From: Nonomuraea rubra
GTDB taxonomy: Bacteria; Actinomycetota; Actinomycetes; Streptosporangiales; Streptosporangiaceae
DNA: 64,000 nucleotides
Direction of reading: 5' to 3'
Assembly (NCBI RefSeq): GCF_014207985.1
Contig: NZ_JACHMI010000001.1
Location: forward strand, 9,779,001-9,843,000
Positions 17,469 to 26,301 of the stretch are shown here, piece after piece; within the stretch, counting starts at the first letter, position 1, and each line of letters begins with the position of its first letter. A model generated the notes under the pieces. That model worked only from the letters and a program-made list of their open reading frames with translations. It searched no databases and had not been told where the DNA came from. Position numbers and translations under genes: made by a program.

Positions 17469-17536
17469 CCGGCGACGAGACCACGGCCGGGCAAGCGGCC
17501 GTGACCGGCGACGAGACCACGGCCGGGCAAGGGGCC
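17465..17536 (+). repeat. Tandem 36-bp direct repeat at the phosphatase start
   Basis: Two copies (17465-17500 and 17501-17536) differ at one base in 36. Both begin with an in-frame GTG and encode VTGDETTAGQ plus AA or GA. The repeat therefore duplicates a possible start codon and a Thr-Thr dipeptide after acidic residues. Confidence 0.97.
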
Positions 17537-18403
17537 GGGCGCGAGGCTGCGACGGAGGGCGGGAGCGTGACCGGGAGCGCTGGGGTGTGCCCGGTGTGCG
17601 AGGCGCCGGTGCTGGCGGGCGACGCCTACTGCGAGGCGTGCGGCCACGCCCTGGGCGCGCCGGCCTGCGCGTCCTGCGGCGCGGCGGCCGTGGACGCGGA
17701 GGGGTACTGCGAGCGGTGCGGCGCCCGCCAGCCCACCGGCAGGGACCACGCCGAGATCGTGCTCGGCGGCGGGGCCGCGGCGCTGACCGACAGGGGGCTG
17801 CGGCGCAGCCGCAACGAGGACGCGGTGGCGCTGCTGGAGGCGGGCGGCACGATCGTGACCGTGGTCTGCGACGGCGTGGGCAGCTCGCCCAGGGCCGACG
17901 AGGCCTCGGCGGCGGCGATCGAGACCGCCTCGGCGGCGCTGGCCAGGGGCCTGTCGCACGAGGAGGCGTTCGAGCTGGCCGGCCGCGCCGTGACCAAGCT
18001 GGCGACCTCCCTGGACGACGCCCCCGCCTGCACCTACATCGCCGCGGTGGTGACGCGGGACGGCGGCGTCACGCTCGGCTGGGCCGGCGACACGCGGGCG
18101 TACCTGCTGCCCGCCGGCACGATGCTGACCGAGGACGACGCCGTGGAGACCGGCGAGATCACCGCGTGGCTCGGCGCCGACGCCGAGGACGCCGGCCCGC
18201 ACGTCCGCACGCTCCCCCCGGGAACGCCCGGCCTGCTCCTGATCTGCAGCGACGGCCTGTGGCGCTACCTGGACGGCTACGACTACCCCACGGCGGGGAC
18301 CCCGCTGGAGCTGGCCCGCGAGATGCTGCGCCACGCGCTGGCCTCCGGCGGCCAGGACAACGTGACGATCGCCTTGATCCCCCTAGGAGAAGCGCATGGG
18401 TGA
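17465..18403 (+). CDS. PP2C-family serine/threonine phosphatase with double zinc ribbon
   Basis: GTG 17465 overlaps the kinase stop (GTGA). The 312-residue product has a repeated N-terminal stretch, two zinc ribbons (C42/C45/C56/C59 and C68/C71/C82/C85) and a PP2C domain from about 105: TDRGLRRSRNEDAVAL, VVCDGVGSSPRADEAS, LGWAGDTRAYLL, LLICSDGLWRYL and GGQDNVTIALI carry the metal-binding Asp set. It should reverse phosphorylation by the adjacent kinase. In-frame GTG codons at 17501 and 17567 are alternative starts, and the last has a GGGCGGGAG-like site. The gene overlaps the vWA gene by eight bases. Confidence 0.92.
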   Translation: MTGDETTAGQAAVTGDETTAGQGAGREAATEGGSVTGSAGVCPVCEAPVLAGDAYCEACGHALGAPACASCGAAAVDAEGYCERCGARQPTGRDHAEIVLGGGAAALTDRGLRRSRNEDAVALLEAGGTIVTVVCDGVGSSPRADEASAAAIETASAALARGLSHEEAFELAGRAVTKLATSLDDAPACTYIAAVVTRDGGVTLGWAGDTRAYLLPAGTMLTEDDAVETGEITAWLGADAEDAGPHVRTLPPGTPGLLLICSDGLWRYLDGYDYPTAGTPLELAREMLRHALASGGQDNVTIALIPLGEAHG

Positions 18404-19682
18404 CCAGCCCGCTTTCACGCTGAACATCGACCAGAACAAGTACCTCCCCCTTGACGGCCGTGAGGTGCACGCCATCCTCACCATCGGCTCGACCGGGGCG
18501 GCGACCGCCGAGGCCGTGCCCGCCGAGGCGGCCGAGGTGATCATCATCGACACGTCGGGCTCGATGAGCGGCAGCAAGATCCGCGAGGCCCGGCAGGCGG
18601 CGGCCACGGCCGTGCGGACGCTGCGCGACGGCGTGCACTTCGCGGTGGTGGCGGGCACGGAGCGCGCCAAGGTCGTCTACCCGGGCGGCCACGCGAACCT
18701 GGTCAGGGCCAGCCCGGCGACCAGGGCCGAGGCCGAGCGGGCGATCGGACGGCTGAGCGCGCACGGCGGCACCGCGATCGGCGAGTGGCTCAAGCTGGCC
18801 GGTCACCTGCTGACCGCGCACCCCTCGGCGATCAGGCACGCGATCCTCATGACCGACGGGCAGAACAACGAGCGCCCCGAGGTGTTCGCGTCCGTGCTGG
18901 CCGGATGGAGCGGCAAGTTCGTCTGCGACAGCCTGGGTGTCGGCGACGACTGGGCGCCTGCCGAGCTGCGCAAGGTGGCCGAGGCGATGCTCGGGACGTT
19001 TGACTTCGTCCGCGATCAGGGGGATCTGCCGGAGTTCTTCCGCCGGCTCACGCAGACCTCGATGAGCAAGACCGTGGCCGAGCTGTCGCTGCGGGTGTGG
19101 GTGCCGCAGACGGCGCAGCTCAAGTTCGTCAAGCAGGTCTCGCCCACGCTGCTCGACCTGACCGGCAAGCGCACCGACGTCAACCCGCTGACCGGCGACT
19201 ACCCGACCGGTTCCTGGGGCACGGAGGAGCGCGAGTACCACATCTGCGTCGAGGTGCCGCCCGGCCAGATCGGGCAGGAGATCAGGGCCGGCTGGGTCAA
19301 GCTGGTCCGCCCCGACACGCAGGACGTCCTGGCCACCGGCAACGTGCTGGCCCAGTGGACCGACGACCTGGCGCAGTCCACCCGCATCAACAGGAAGGTC
19401 GCCCACTACACGGGGCAGGCCGAGCTGCACGAGCTGATCCAGGACGGGCTCAGCCTGCGCGCCATGGGCGACGTCGAGGCCGCCACCGCCCGCCTGGCCA
19501 AGGCCCGGCAGCTCGCCGAGGAGTCGGGCCGGGAGGACACGGCCAGGCTGCTGGAGAAGGTGGTGGAGGTGGATCCGGCCACGGGCACGGCACGGCTGCG
19601 CAGGAACGTGGACAAGGCCGACGAGATCGAGCTGGACACCGGCTCCGTGCGGACGAGCCGGCTGCGTAAGGAAGGAAACTGA
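18396..19682 (+). CDS. von Willebrand factor A domain protein of the PknG operon
   Basis: This 428-residue cytoplasmic protein has an intact MIDAS: DTSGSMSGSK (D52, S54, S56), GGTAIG for the Thr, and LMTDGQNN for the Asp. A beta-rich middle region follows, and then a helical C-terminus (about 325-400) that ends in a basic tail with several Ser/Thr. vWA proteins beside a kinase and a PP2C phosphatase recall the TerY-P triad described from comparative genomics. ATG 18396 follows AGGAGA. Its stop and the FHA start overlap (TGATG). Confidence 0.92.
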   Translation: MGDQPAFTLNIDQNKYLPLDGREVHAILTIGSTGAATAEAVPAEAAEVIIIDTSGSMSGSKIREARQAAATAVRTLRDGVHFAVVAGTERAKVVYPGGHANLVRASPATRAEAERAIGRLSAHGGTAIGEWLKLAGHLLTAHPSAIRHAILMTDGQNNERPEVFASVLAGWSGKFVCDSLGVGDDWAPAELRKVAEAMLGTFDFVRDQGDLPEFFRRLTQTSMSKTVAELSLRVWVPQTAQLKFVKQVSPTLLDLTGKRTDVNPLTGDYPTGSWGTEEREYHICVEVPPGQIGQEIRAGWVKLVRPDTQDVLATGNVLAQWTDDLAQSTRINRKVAHYTGQAELHELIQDGLSLRAMGDVEAATARLAKARQLAEESGREDTARLLEKVVEVDPATGTARLRRNVDKADEIELDTGSVRTSRLRKEGN

Positions 19683-20338
19683 TGGCGACCTGCCCGCAGG
19701 GGCACCAATCGGGCGCCGACGACTACTGCGACGTCTGCGGCACCCAGCTCGCCCCGGCCTCGCAGCCGGACCCGCAGCCGGCCTCCCAGCCCGCCTCGCG
19801 ACCCGAGCCGGCCGAGCCCGCCGAGGCGTGCCCGGTCTGCCAGACGCCGCGCGCCGGGCAGTTCTGCGAGGTGTGCGGCCACGACTACAGCGGCACCGGC
19901 GTCTCCGTCCAGGCTCCCGTGACGGGGGCGGGCGCGCGGTGGGAGGCCGTGACCGCCGCCGACCGCACCTACTACGAGAAGGTGGTCGCCGAGGGCGGTC
20001 CCGACGCCGCCGCGATGGCGTTCCCGCCGTACTGCCCCGAGCGGTCTTTCGCGCTGTACGGCGAGCAGGTACGCATCGGGCGGCGCAGCCGGGCCAGGAA
20101 CCTGCAGCCGGAGATCGACCTGAGCGGCCCGCCGGAGGACCCGGGCGTCTCGCACCTGCACGCCGTGCTGCTGGCCCAGCCTGACGGCACGTGGATGCTG
20201 GTGGACCCGGGCTCGTCGAACGGCACGCAGGTCAACGGCAAGCCGCTCAAGGTGAACGTGCCGGTCAGGGTCGGCGCGGGCGACCGGATCCACCTGGGCG
20301 CGTGGACGGTCATCACGATCAGGGAGGGCACGCCGTGA
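19682..20338 (+). CDS. FHA-domain protein with two zinc ribbons
   Basis: This 218-residue protein carries a first ribbon (C4, H8, C16, C19), a Pro-rich linker, a second ribbon (C50, C53, C62, C65) and a C-terminal FHA domain (about 118-215). The FHA domain has the phosphothreonine-binding features GRRSRAR, GVSHLHAVL and DPGSSNGTQVNG. FHA domains read phosphothreonine, and in the mycobacterial pathway the FHA protein GarA is the PknG substrate. Here an FHA gene sits in the kinase operon itself, though it lacks the GarA N-terminal ETTS tail. It overlaps both neighbours by one to four bases. Confidence 0.93.
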   Translation: MATCPQGHQSGADDYCDVCGTQLAPASQPDPQPASQPASRPEPAEPAEACPVCQTPRAGQFCEVCGHDYSGTGVSVQAPVTGAGARWEAVTAADRTYYEKVVAEGGPDAAAMAFPPYCPERSFALYGEQVRIGRRSRARNLQPEIDLSGPPEDPGVSHLHAVLLAQPDGTWMLVDPGSSNGTQVNGKPLKVNVPVRVGAGDRIHLGAWTVITIREGTP

Positions 20339-21711
20339 CCGTGGTGCCGACCGCGCCCGCTCCTCCCGTGCCGGTCTCCCCGGTCCCGGCGCGGCGCAGC
20401 GTGCCCGGCAGGATCCGGATCATCTCCGGCGTCACGGTCGCGTCGCTGGCCCTGCTGTTCGCCGCGCTCGCGGTCGGCACCTCCAGCGCCCGCGAGGGGC
20501 TGCGGGTCATCGGCCGCGACGCGGGCCCGCAGGTGGTCGCCACCGCCGGGCTCTACCTGGCGCTGAGCGACATGGACGCGCAGGTCGCCAACGTGCTCGT
20601 GATGGGCGACGCCTACGCCCAGCAGCGCCAGGCGGCGCTCGACAGGTACGACAGGCAACGGGCCGAGGCCAACCGGACGCTGCTGCAGGCGTTCGAGCTG
20701 TCGGGCGACAACGCGGCCGAGCGGAACACCGTGCAGTCGGTGCTCGACGGCCTCGGCCGCTACGAGCGGCTGGCCGGGCGGGCGCTGCTGCTGAACGAGC
20801 AGTCCAGGCACGCGCCGGGCCCGCCGCCCGGGGAGGTGGTGCGGACCTATCGCGAGGCCACCGACCTGATGCGCATGGTGCTGCTGCCGCAGGCCTACAA
20901 CCTGACGCTGGAGAGCGGCACGATCGTGCGCTCCACCTACGACTCGCAGACGGTCGTGGCGCCCCTGGTGCGCCTCGCGGTCGTGCTGGCCGGGCTGGTG
21001 GCACTGGGCTGCCTGCTGTGGCTGCAGCTGTTCCTGGCGCGGCGCTTCCGCCGGGTGTTCGGGCCCGCGCTGCTGGCCGCGACGGTGACGACCCTCGTGG
21101 CGATGCTCTTCGGGGCGAACGCGCTCGGCCAGGACGCGGAGGACCTGCGCACGGCCAAGTCGGCCGGGTTCGACTCGGTGCTGACGCTGGCCAGGGCGCG
21201 GGCGATCAGCAACAGCATGCAGGGCGACCAGAGCCGCTACCTGCTGGACAAGGAGCGGGCCGACACCTACGAGCACACGTACCTGGACCGGTCGCTGGCG
21301 GTCATGTACACGGAGGCCGGCAACCTGAGCACCTACCACACGGCGGTGGCCCGGAACTCGGCCGGTTACCTCGGCCTGCTGGGGCCCGAGCTCGTCGGCA
21401 GGCAGGGCGAGGAGGTGGCGGGCGCGTACCGGGCGTTCCAGGCGGCCGACAGGAGCTTCCGCGACCTCGTCGCGAGCGGCAGGACCAACGAGGCGGTCGC
21501 CGAGCGGCTGGGGCCGGTCACGGCGGCGTTCGACGCCTACGACCGGGCGCTGACGCGGCTGGCGGGCACGCACCAGCAGGTGTTCGAGCGCTCGATCAGG
21601 AGCGGCGAGGGCGCGCTGGACAACCTGTGGCGGCTGCTGCCGTTCGCCATCGGCGCGATCGCCGTGCTGATGGTCGCCGGCGTGTGGCCACGACTGAGGG
21701 AGTACCGATGA
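20335..21711 (+). CDS. glnX: GlnX-like four-helix membrane signal transducer
   Basis: GTG 20335 overlaps the FHA stop. The 458-residue protein has membrane segments at about 27-49, 200-225, 232-254 and 428-448. The long intervening regions are helical and lie outside the membrane (about 50-199 and 255-427; for example LSDMDAQVANVLVMGDAYAQ). This matches the mycobacterial GlnX layout, in which the protein passes the ligand state of the lipoprotein GlnH to PknG. The cytoplasmic Pro-rich N-terminus (APAPPVPVSPVPARRS) could contact the kinase. The gene overlaps glnH by four bases. Confidence 0.85.
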   Translation: MTVVPTAPAPPVPVSPVPARRSVPGRIRIISGVTVASLALLFAALAVGTSSAREGLRVIGRDAGPQVVATAGLYLALSDMDAQVANVLVMGDAYAQQRQAALDRYDRQRAEANRTLLQAFELSGDNAAERNTVQSVLDGLGRYERLAGRALLLNEQSRHAPGPPPGEVVRTYREATDLMRMVLLPQAYNLTLESGTIVRSTYDSQTVVAPLVRLAVVLAGLVALGCLLWLQLFLARRFRRVFGPALLAATVTTLVAMLFGANALGQDAEDLRTAKSAGFDSVLTLARARAISNSMQGDQSRYLLDKERADTYEHTYLDRSLAVMYTEAGNLSTYHTAVARNSAGYLGLLGPELVGRQGEEVAGAYRAFQAADRSFRDLVASGRTNEAVAERLGPVTAAFDAYDRALTRLAGTHQQVFERSIRSGEGALDNLWRLLPFAIGAIAVLMVAGVWPRLREYR

Positions 21712-22514
21712 AGCGGCTGCTGGCGATCGTGCTGGTGCTGGCCTCCGTCGCGGTCTCGGGGTGCGGGATCGGCGGCCAGGAGTCGATCCTGGACCAGGAC
21801 GAGCTGGTCATCGGGGTGCGGTCCGACCTGCCGTCGGTCGGGTTCAGGAAGGGCGACGGCACGTTCGAGGGCTTCGACGTCGACGTGGCCCGCTACCTGG
21901 CGGGCAAGCTGGGCAAGGACGTCACCTTCCTCGGCGTGCTGGCCGCCGACCGGGAGAAGGTGCTCATGGACGGGCGGGCCGACCTGGTGGTGGCCACGTT
22001 CACGATCGACCAGGACCGCAAGCGCAGGGTGCTGTTCGCGGGGCCGTACCACATCTCGTACCAGGACATCCTGATCCGGCCCGAGGAGAAGATCGCGAAC
22101 GTGCGCGATCTCGAGGGGCGCAGGATCTGCGAGGTGCAGGGGTCGAACGCGGCCCAGCGGGTGGTGACGGAGCGCGGGGTGAAGGCGGAGGTCGTGCCGT
22201 TCCCCGACTACAACCGGTGCCTGGCGGCGCTGAAGGGCGGGCAGGTGGACGCGGTCACCACGAACGACGTGATCCTGGCGGGGCTGGCCGCGCGGGACGG
22301 GTCGGGGCTGCGGCTGGCCAACGCGCTGTTCAACGAGCAGCGTACGGGGGTCGGCCTGGCCAGGGGCGACGTGCCCGGCTGCGAGGCGGTGAACCGGGCC
22401 ATCACGCAGATGTACCAGGACGGGACGGCGCAGAAGCTGCTGCGCAAGTGGTTCGGGGAGCCGTGGCTGCAGCGCGCCATCGTCGCGGTGCCGCAGTTCG
22501 AAGGCTGCTCCTGA
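21708..22514 (+). CDS. glnH: GlnH-like solute-binding lipoprotein
   Basis: This 268-residue lipoprotein has a lipobox VSGC (C19) and a type II periplasmic-binding fold for polar amino acids: ELVIGVRSDLPSVGFRKGD, FEGFDVDVARYLAGKLGKDV, ATFTIDQDRKRRVLFAGPYH and GSNAAQRVVTERG. No ABC permease or ATPase follows, so it serves sensing rather than uptake, as for GlnH in the GlnX-PknG pathway (ligand there aspartate/glutamate). ATG 21708 overlaps the glnX stop and follows GAGGGAG. The gene ends just before a strong terminator. Confidence 0.9.
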   Translation: MKRLLAIVLVLASVAVSGCGIGGQESILDQDELVIGVRSDLPSVGFRKGDGTFEGFDVDVARYLAGKLGKDVTFLGVLAADREKVLMDGRADLVVATFTIDQDRKRRVLFAGPYHISYQDILIRPEEKIANVRDLEGRRICEVQGSNAAQRVVTERGVKAEVVPFPDYNRCLAALKGGQVDAVTTNDVILAGLAARDGSGLRLANALFNEQRTGVGLARGDVPGCEAVNRAITQMYQDGTAQKLLRKWFGEPWLQRAIVAVPQFEGCS

Positions 22515-22538
22515 ACACGCGCGGATCCTGAACACGCG
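22509..22538 (+). repeat. Exact 13-bp direct repeat spanning the glnH stop codon
   Basis: TCCTGAACACGCG occurs at 22509-22521 (containing the TGA stop) and again at 22526-22538, a 17-base period, directly before the terminator stem. Confidence 0.97.
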
Positions 22539-22569
22539 AAGGGGACGGCCCCGGCGGGGCCGTCCCCTT
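22539..22569. terminator. Bidirectional terminator between glnH and the sigma factor gene
   Basis: A perfect 14-base stem (22539-22552 with 22556-22569) and a three-base loop lie between convergent genes. The A-rich and T-rich ends of the stem help both directions. Confidence 0.88.
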
Positions 22570-22577
22570 CTGCACGG

Positions 22578-23726
22578 TCAGTCCAGGTAGTCCCGCAACA
22601 TCTGCGCGCGCGTCGGGTGGCGGAGCTTGGCCAGGGTCTTCGACTCGATCTGGCGAATGCGCTCGCGCGTGACGCCGAACTCCCTGCCCACCTCCTCCAG
22701 CGTGCGCGGATGCCCGTCGGCCAGCCCGAAGCGGAGCTGGATGATGCGCTGCTCGCGGTCGGACAGCGTGGCGAGGATGTCGTCGAGCTGGTCCTGCAGC
22801 ATGATGAAGGCGGCGGCCTCCATGGGCACTACAGCGTCGGCGTCCTCGATGAAGTCTCCGAGGTCGGAGTCCTCCTCACCGATCGGCGACTGCAGCGACA
22901 CGGGCTCCTGGGCGATGCGCTGGATCTCCACCACGCGATCGACAGGGAGGTCCATCTCCTTGGCGATCTCCTCGGGGATCGGCTCGCGGCCGAGGTCCTG
23001 GTGGAGCTGGCGCTGGACCCTGACGAGCTTGTTGATGGTCTCCACCATGTGGACCGGGATGCGGATCGTCCGCGCCTGGTCGGCGATGGCCCGGGTGATC
23101 GCCTGCCTGATCCACCAGGTGGCGTAGGTGGAGAACTTGTAGCCCTTCGTGTAGTCGAACTTCTCTACCGCCCGGATGAGCCCGAGGTTGCCCTCCTGGA
23201 TCAGGTCCAGGAAGAGCATGCCGCGGCCCACGTACCGCTTGGCGATCGACACCACGAGCCTGAGGTTGGCTTCGATGAGCCGCTGTTTGGCCCGGGTGCC
23301 CTGCCAGACGAGCTCCCTGAACTCCGGGAAGGCCAGACGCGAGACCCCGTTGGCCAGCTTGTCCTCGGCGAACAGGCCGGCTTCGATCGACTTGGCGAGC
23401 TCCACCTCCTCCTCAGCGGTCAGCAGTGGCACACGGCCGATCTCCCGCAGATAAATACGGACCAGATCGCTGGTCGGCGCCCGCTTGCCTACGTCTTCCT
23501 CATCGGCGCGGGTGGTCTCCTCGTCGCCCTGGGGCTCGAGGACCTCCACGCCGTTCTCGGCGAGCATGCGTACAACGCGTTCCAGCGCGTCGGACGGCAA
23601 CTCGGATCGGTCAAGCGCGGCTGCGACGTCATCGACGGTTACGCTCCCGCGCTCCCTTCCCTTCGCGACGAGGTCCGCCACCTGATCTACGGATGGCGGT
23701 CCACTTGGCAGCACCGATGCACCCAC
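22578..23726 (-). CDS. sigA: Principal RNA polymerase sigma factor (SigA/HrdB type)
   Basis: This 382-residue group 1 sigma factor has region 1.2 ([20 protein letters not shown]), region 2 core binding and -10 recognition ([38 protein letters not shown]), region 3 and region 4.2 ([20 protein letters not shown]). The N-terminal 85 residues are an acidic region 1.1. The start is GTG 23726, since an in-frame stop lies ten codons upstream and no better start exists; a GTG at codon 5 is possible. An adjoining dnaG gene is a usual neighbour of rpoD-type genes. Confidence 0.95.
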   Translation of the reverse strand: MGASVLPSGPPSVDQVADLVAKGRERGSVTVDDVAAALDRSELPSDALERVVRMLAENGVEVLEPQGDEETTRADEEDVGKRAPTSDLVRIYLREIGRVPLLTAEEEVELAKSIEAGLFAEDKLANGVSRLAFPEFRELVWQGTRAKQRLIEANLRLVVSIAKRYVGRGMLFLDLIQEGNLGLIRAVEKFDYTKGYKFSTYATWWIRQAITRAIADQARTIRIPVHMVETINKLVRVQRQLHQDLGREPIPEEIAKEMDLPVDRVVEIQRIAQEPVSLQSPIGEEDSDLGDFIEDADAVVPMEAAAFIMLQDQLDDILATLSDREQRIIQLRFGLADGHPRTLEEVGREFGVTRERIRQIESKTLAKLRHPTRAQMLRDYLD

Positions 23727-24273
23727 GGGAGACAGTCTGCAGTATTGGTTCCATCAAATGGCAGACCCATTTTTGTCACCGAAGGTAAGACGATCGTGTT
23801 TGCCGAATTGAGATCGCCAAAATGTTTAGCCCGAGTTTGATCAGGATAGTAAAGCCAATTACGCGATCAGGATTCACGCGCCCGGCGGCGCCGAAGGGCC
23901 GGACGCACCTCTTTCGCTGCCCGGAAGTCCTTGTCCTCCTGCTTTGTCGCATCGTGGACCGCGCCAAATTTCCTGGTCAACCACTCTGGTTTGCCGCCTA
24001 CGATCGCTGCAGAACCGTTACCAACCGAGAGTGATCATCGCCCGCTGGAGCCCGCGGGCACGACTGTCCCGCCCGGCTCCCCGGCCTTGCGATCTTGCCT
24101 CGGCCGCCCGCCCTGCGCCCCGTCCGCCCGCCCGCGAGCCGGGGCCCTGCGATCACGCTCCGTGACAGCCGGTTTGAGCTGGCGCTGCGATTCGGCGGCG
24201 ACGGTGCGATCCGGGCTTTATGCAGGGCTTATGACCGGCATTCCGTTCTTCGTCATTTGCGAAATCGCCGCGC
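23727..24273. other. 547-bp intergenic region upstream of the sigma factor gene
   Basis: Roughly 23744-23870 is unusually AT-rich for this window and probably holds the sigma gene promoter, but I cannot fix boxes with confidence. The rest to 24273, beyond the 3' end of dnaG, is C-rich. I see no tRNA, convincing gene or strong hairpin. Confidence 0.6.
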
Positions 24274-26118
24274 TCAACTGCCGCCGGCGACCCGATTGCG
24301 CAGCACCCGGCGCTGCTGCTCCAGCGCCACCAGCTCCCCGAACAGCTTGTTGTACTCCTGCTGCTGCTCCACCGGGTTGAGCCGCTGGATCCGCGACTTG
24401 ACCTGCGCGATCGCCCGGTCGAGCGGCATGGCCTCCGCGGCGGTCAGGATGTCGCCCGCGTAGCGCTCCTCGGCGTGCGCGTCCACCTGGATCGCCTCCA
24501 CCGCGAAGCGGGTCACCAGCGCCCGCGAGCCCTCCTCGTGGGCGTGCTGCACCAGGCGGTCCACCCACTCGCGCCCGCCCGCCCCCGCCTGCGCGACGCC
24601 TCCGGCGGCGACGATGACCCTGTGCAGCAGCACGTGGTCGGGCGCGGTGAAAGCCTGCGGGTCGAGCGCGTCGAAGCGCGGCCCGAGCAGGGCGGGACGC
24701 TGCACGGCCAGCTTGAGCAGCTCGCGCTCCACGCGCACGCTCGGGTCGACGGGGGCCGCCTTGGGCGCGCGCTGCTGCCGGCCCTGCTGGGCGCCGCCGA
24801 CCTCGGCGATGCGCTGCATGACGAACCGCTCGTCCATGAAGCCGAGCCACCGGTCGAGGTCGATGGCGTAGCGCTTGCGCAGGCCGGCGTCCTTGATGCC
24901 GGCCACGATCGGCGCCGCGGCGTCGAGCGCGGCGATCTTGCCCTCGTTGCTGCGCAGGTCGTAGCGGGAGATCGTGCTCCTGATCGCGAACTGGAACAGC
25001 GGCTCGCGGCTGGCGATCAGGTCGCGCACGGCGGCGTCGCCCTGCTTGATCCGCAGGTCGCACGGGTCGAGCCCGTCGCTCTGCACCGCGACGTAGGTCT
25101 GCGTGACGAACTTCTGCTCGTCGGCGAACGCCCGCAGCGCCGCCTTCTGCCCGGCCGCGTCGCCGTCGAAGGTGAAGATCACCTCGCCCCTGAACTCGGC
25201 CTGGTCGAGCAGGAACCGGCGCAGGATCTTGATGTGCTCCTCGCCGAAGGAGGTGCCGCACGTGGCCACCGCGGTCGGCACGCCCGCCAGATGGCAGGCC
25301 ATCACATCGGTGTATCCCTCGACGATCACTGCCTGCGCGCGCTTGGAGATCTCGCGCTTGGCGAGATCGATCCCGTAGAGCACCTGGCTCTTCTTGTAAA
25401 GCGGCGTGTCAGGCGTATTCAGATATTTCGGACCATCATCGGAATCAAGCAGCTTCCGTGCGCCAAATCCGATCACATCGCCCGTCGCGTCCCGGATCGG
25501 CCAGATCAGCCGCCCGCGGAACCGGTCGATCGGCCCGCGCCGGCCCTCCTTGGCCAGCCCGCCCTTCACCAGCTCCTCGGCGGTGAACCCGCGCGCCATG
25601 AGGTGGCGGGTCAGCGCCTCCCACTCGGCCGGCGCGTAACCGACCCCGAACGTCTCGGCGTCGGCCCGCTCGAACCCGCGCTCCGACAGGAACCGCCGCC
25701 CGGCCGACGCGTCGGGCCCCATGAGCTTGCCCGCGTAGAACTCGGCCGCCGCCCGGTGCGCCTCGATCAGCCTGGCCCGCTCGCCGTGGTCGCGCCGGGG
25801 GACGTAGCCGCCCTGCTCGTACTGGAGCTGGATGCCGGCCCGCTGCGCCAGCCGCTCGACGGCCTCGCCGAACGACAGGTGCTCGATCTTCTCGACGAAC
25901 GTGATCACGTCGCCGCCCTCGGAGCAGCCGAAGCAGAAGTACATCCCGCGCTCGGGCGTGACGTTGAACGACGGGGTCTTCTCGTCGTGGAAGGGGCACA
26001 GGCCCTTGAGGTTGCCGCCTCCCGCGTTACGCAACTGGATGTGCTCGCCGATCACATCGGCGATGGGGGAACGCTCGCGTACGAGCGCGATGTCGACGTC
26101 ACGGATCCGGCCAGCCAC
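24274..26118 (-). CDS. dnaG: DNA primase
   Basis: This 614-residue primase makes RNA primers at replication forks. Visible features: the CHC2 zinc site (C41, H44, C62, C65 around CPFHDEKTPSF and MYFCFGCSEGG), the RNA polymerase core (GFGARKLLDSDDGPKYLNTP) and the Toprim motifs VIVEGYTDVMACHLAG and FTFDGDAAG. The C-terminal helicase-binding domain is present. GTG 26118 is preferred because the family begins MAGRIRDxDIALVRER; a GTG eight codons upstream is also possible. Confidence 0.96.
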   Translation of the reverse strand: MAGRIRDVDIALVRERSPIADVIGEHIQLRNAGGGNLKGLCPFHDEKTPSFNVTPERGMYFCFGCSEGGDVITFVEKIEHLSFGEAVERLAQRAGIQLQYEQGGYVPRRDHGERARLIEAHRAAAEFYAGKLMGPDASAGRRFLSERGFERADAETFGVGYAPAEWEALTRHLMARGFTAEELVKGGLAKEGRRGPIDRFRGRLIWPIRDATGDVIGFGARKLLDSDDGPKYLNTPDTPLYKKSQVLYGIDLAKREISKRAQAVIVEGYTDVMACHLAGVPTAVATCGTSFGEEHIKILRRFLLDQAEFRGEVIFTFDGDAAGQKAALRAFADEQKFVTQTYVAVQSDGLDPCDLRIKQGDAAVRDLIASREPLFQFAIRSTISRYDLRSNEGKIAALDAAAPIVAGIKDAGLRKRYAIDLDRWLGFMDERFVMQRIAEVGGAQQGRQQRAPKAAPVDPSVRVERELLKLAVQRPALLGPRFDALDPQAFTAPDHVLLHRVIVAAGGVAQAGAGGREWVDRLVQHAHEEGSRALVTRFAVEAIQVDAHAEERYAGDILTAAEAMPLDRAIAQVKSRIQRLNPVEQQQEYNKLFGELVALEQQRRVLRNRVAGGS

Positions 26119-26301
26119 GCCGGGAAGTCTATTCCGCCCCACCGACGGTTCTGCGCCGCGGACGTGTCCGGGACCGGTATGGCGGGGAGGAAGGCGGAGG
26201 TTACCTCCCGGCTGCTAAAGGGGGAAACCGGTGATGCGGGGTCTCCGGGTCGGCTACAAAGGTAAAGGTTGTCGGTGGAAACGGTGACACGGGTGGAGAT
26301 C

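Noticed and set aside
14140..22514. Tellurite-resistance/Ter conflict locus
   Set aside because: The kinase-PP2C-vWA trio recalls TerY-P, but there is no TerD, TerC or TerB-type gene and the GlnX/GlnH genes point to amino-acid sensing.
23776..23967. Small gene upstream of the sigma factor
   Set aside because: Its 63-codon frame runs through the AT-rich promoter region, with codon use unlike neighbours and no ribosome site.
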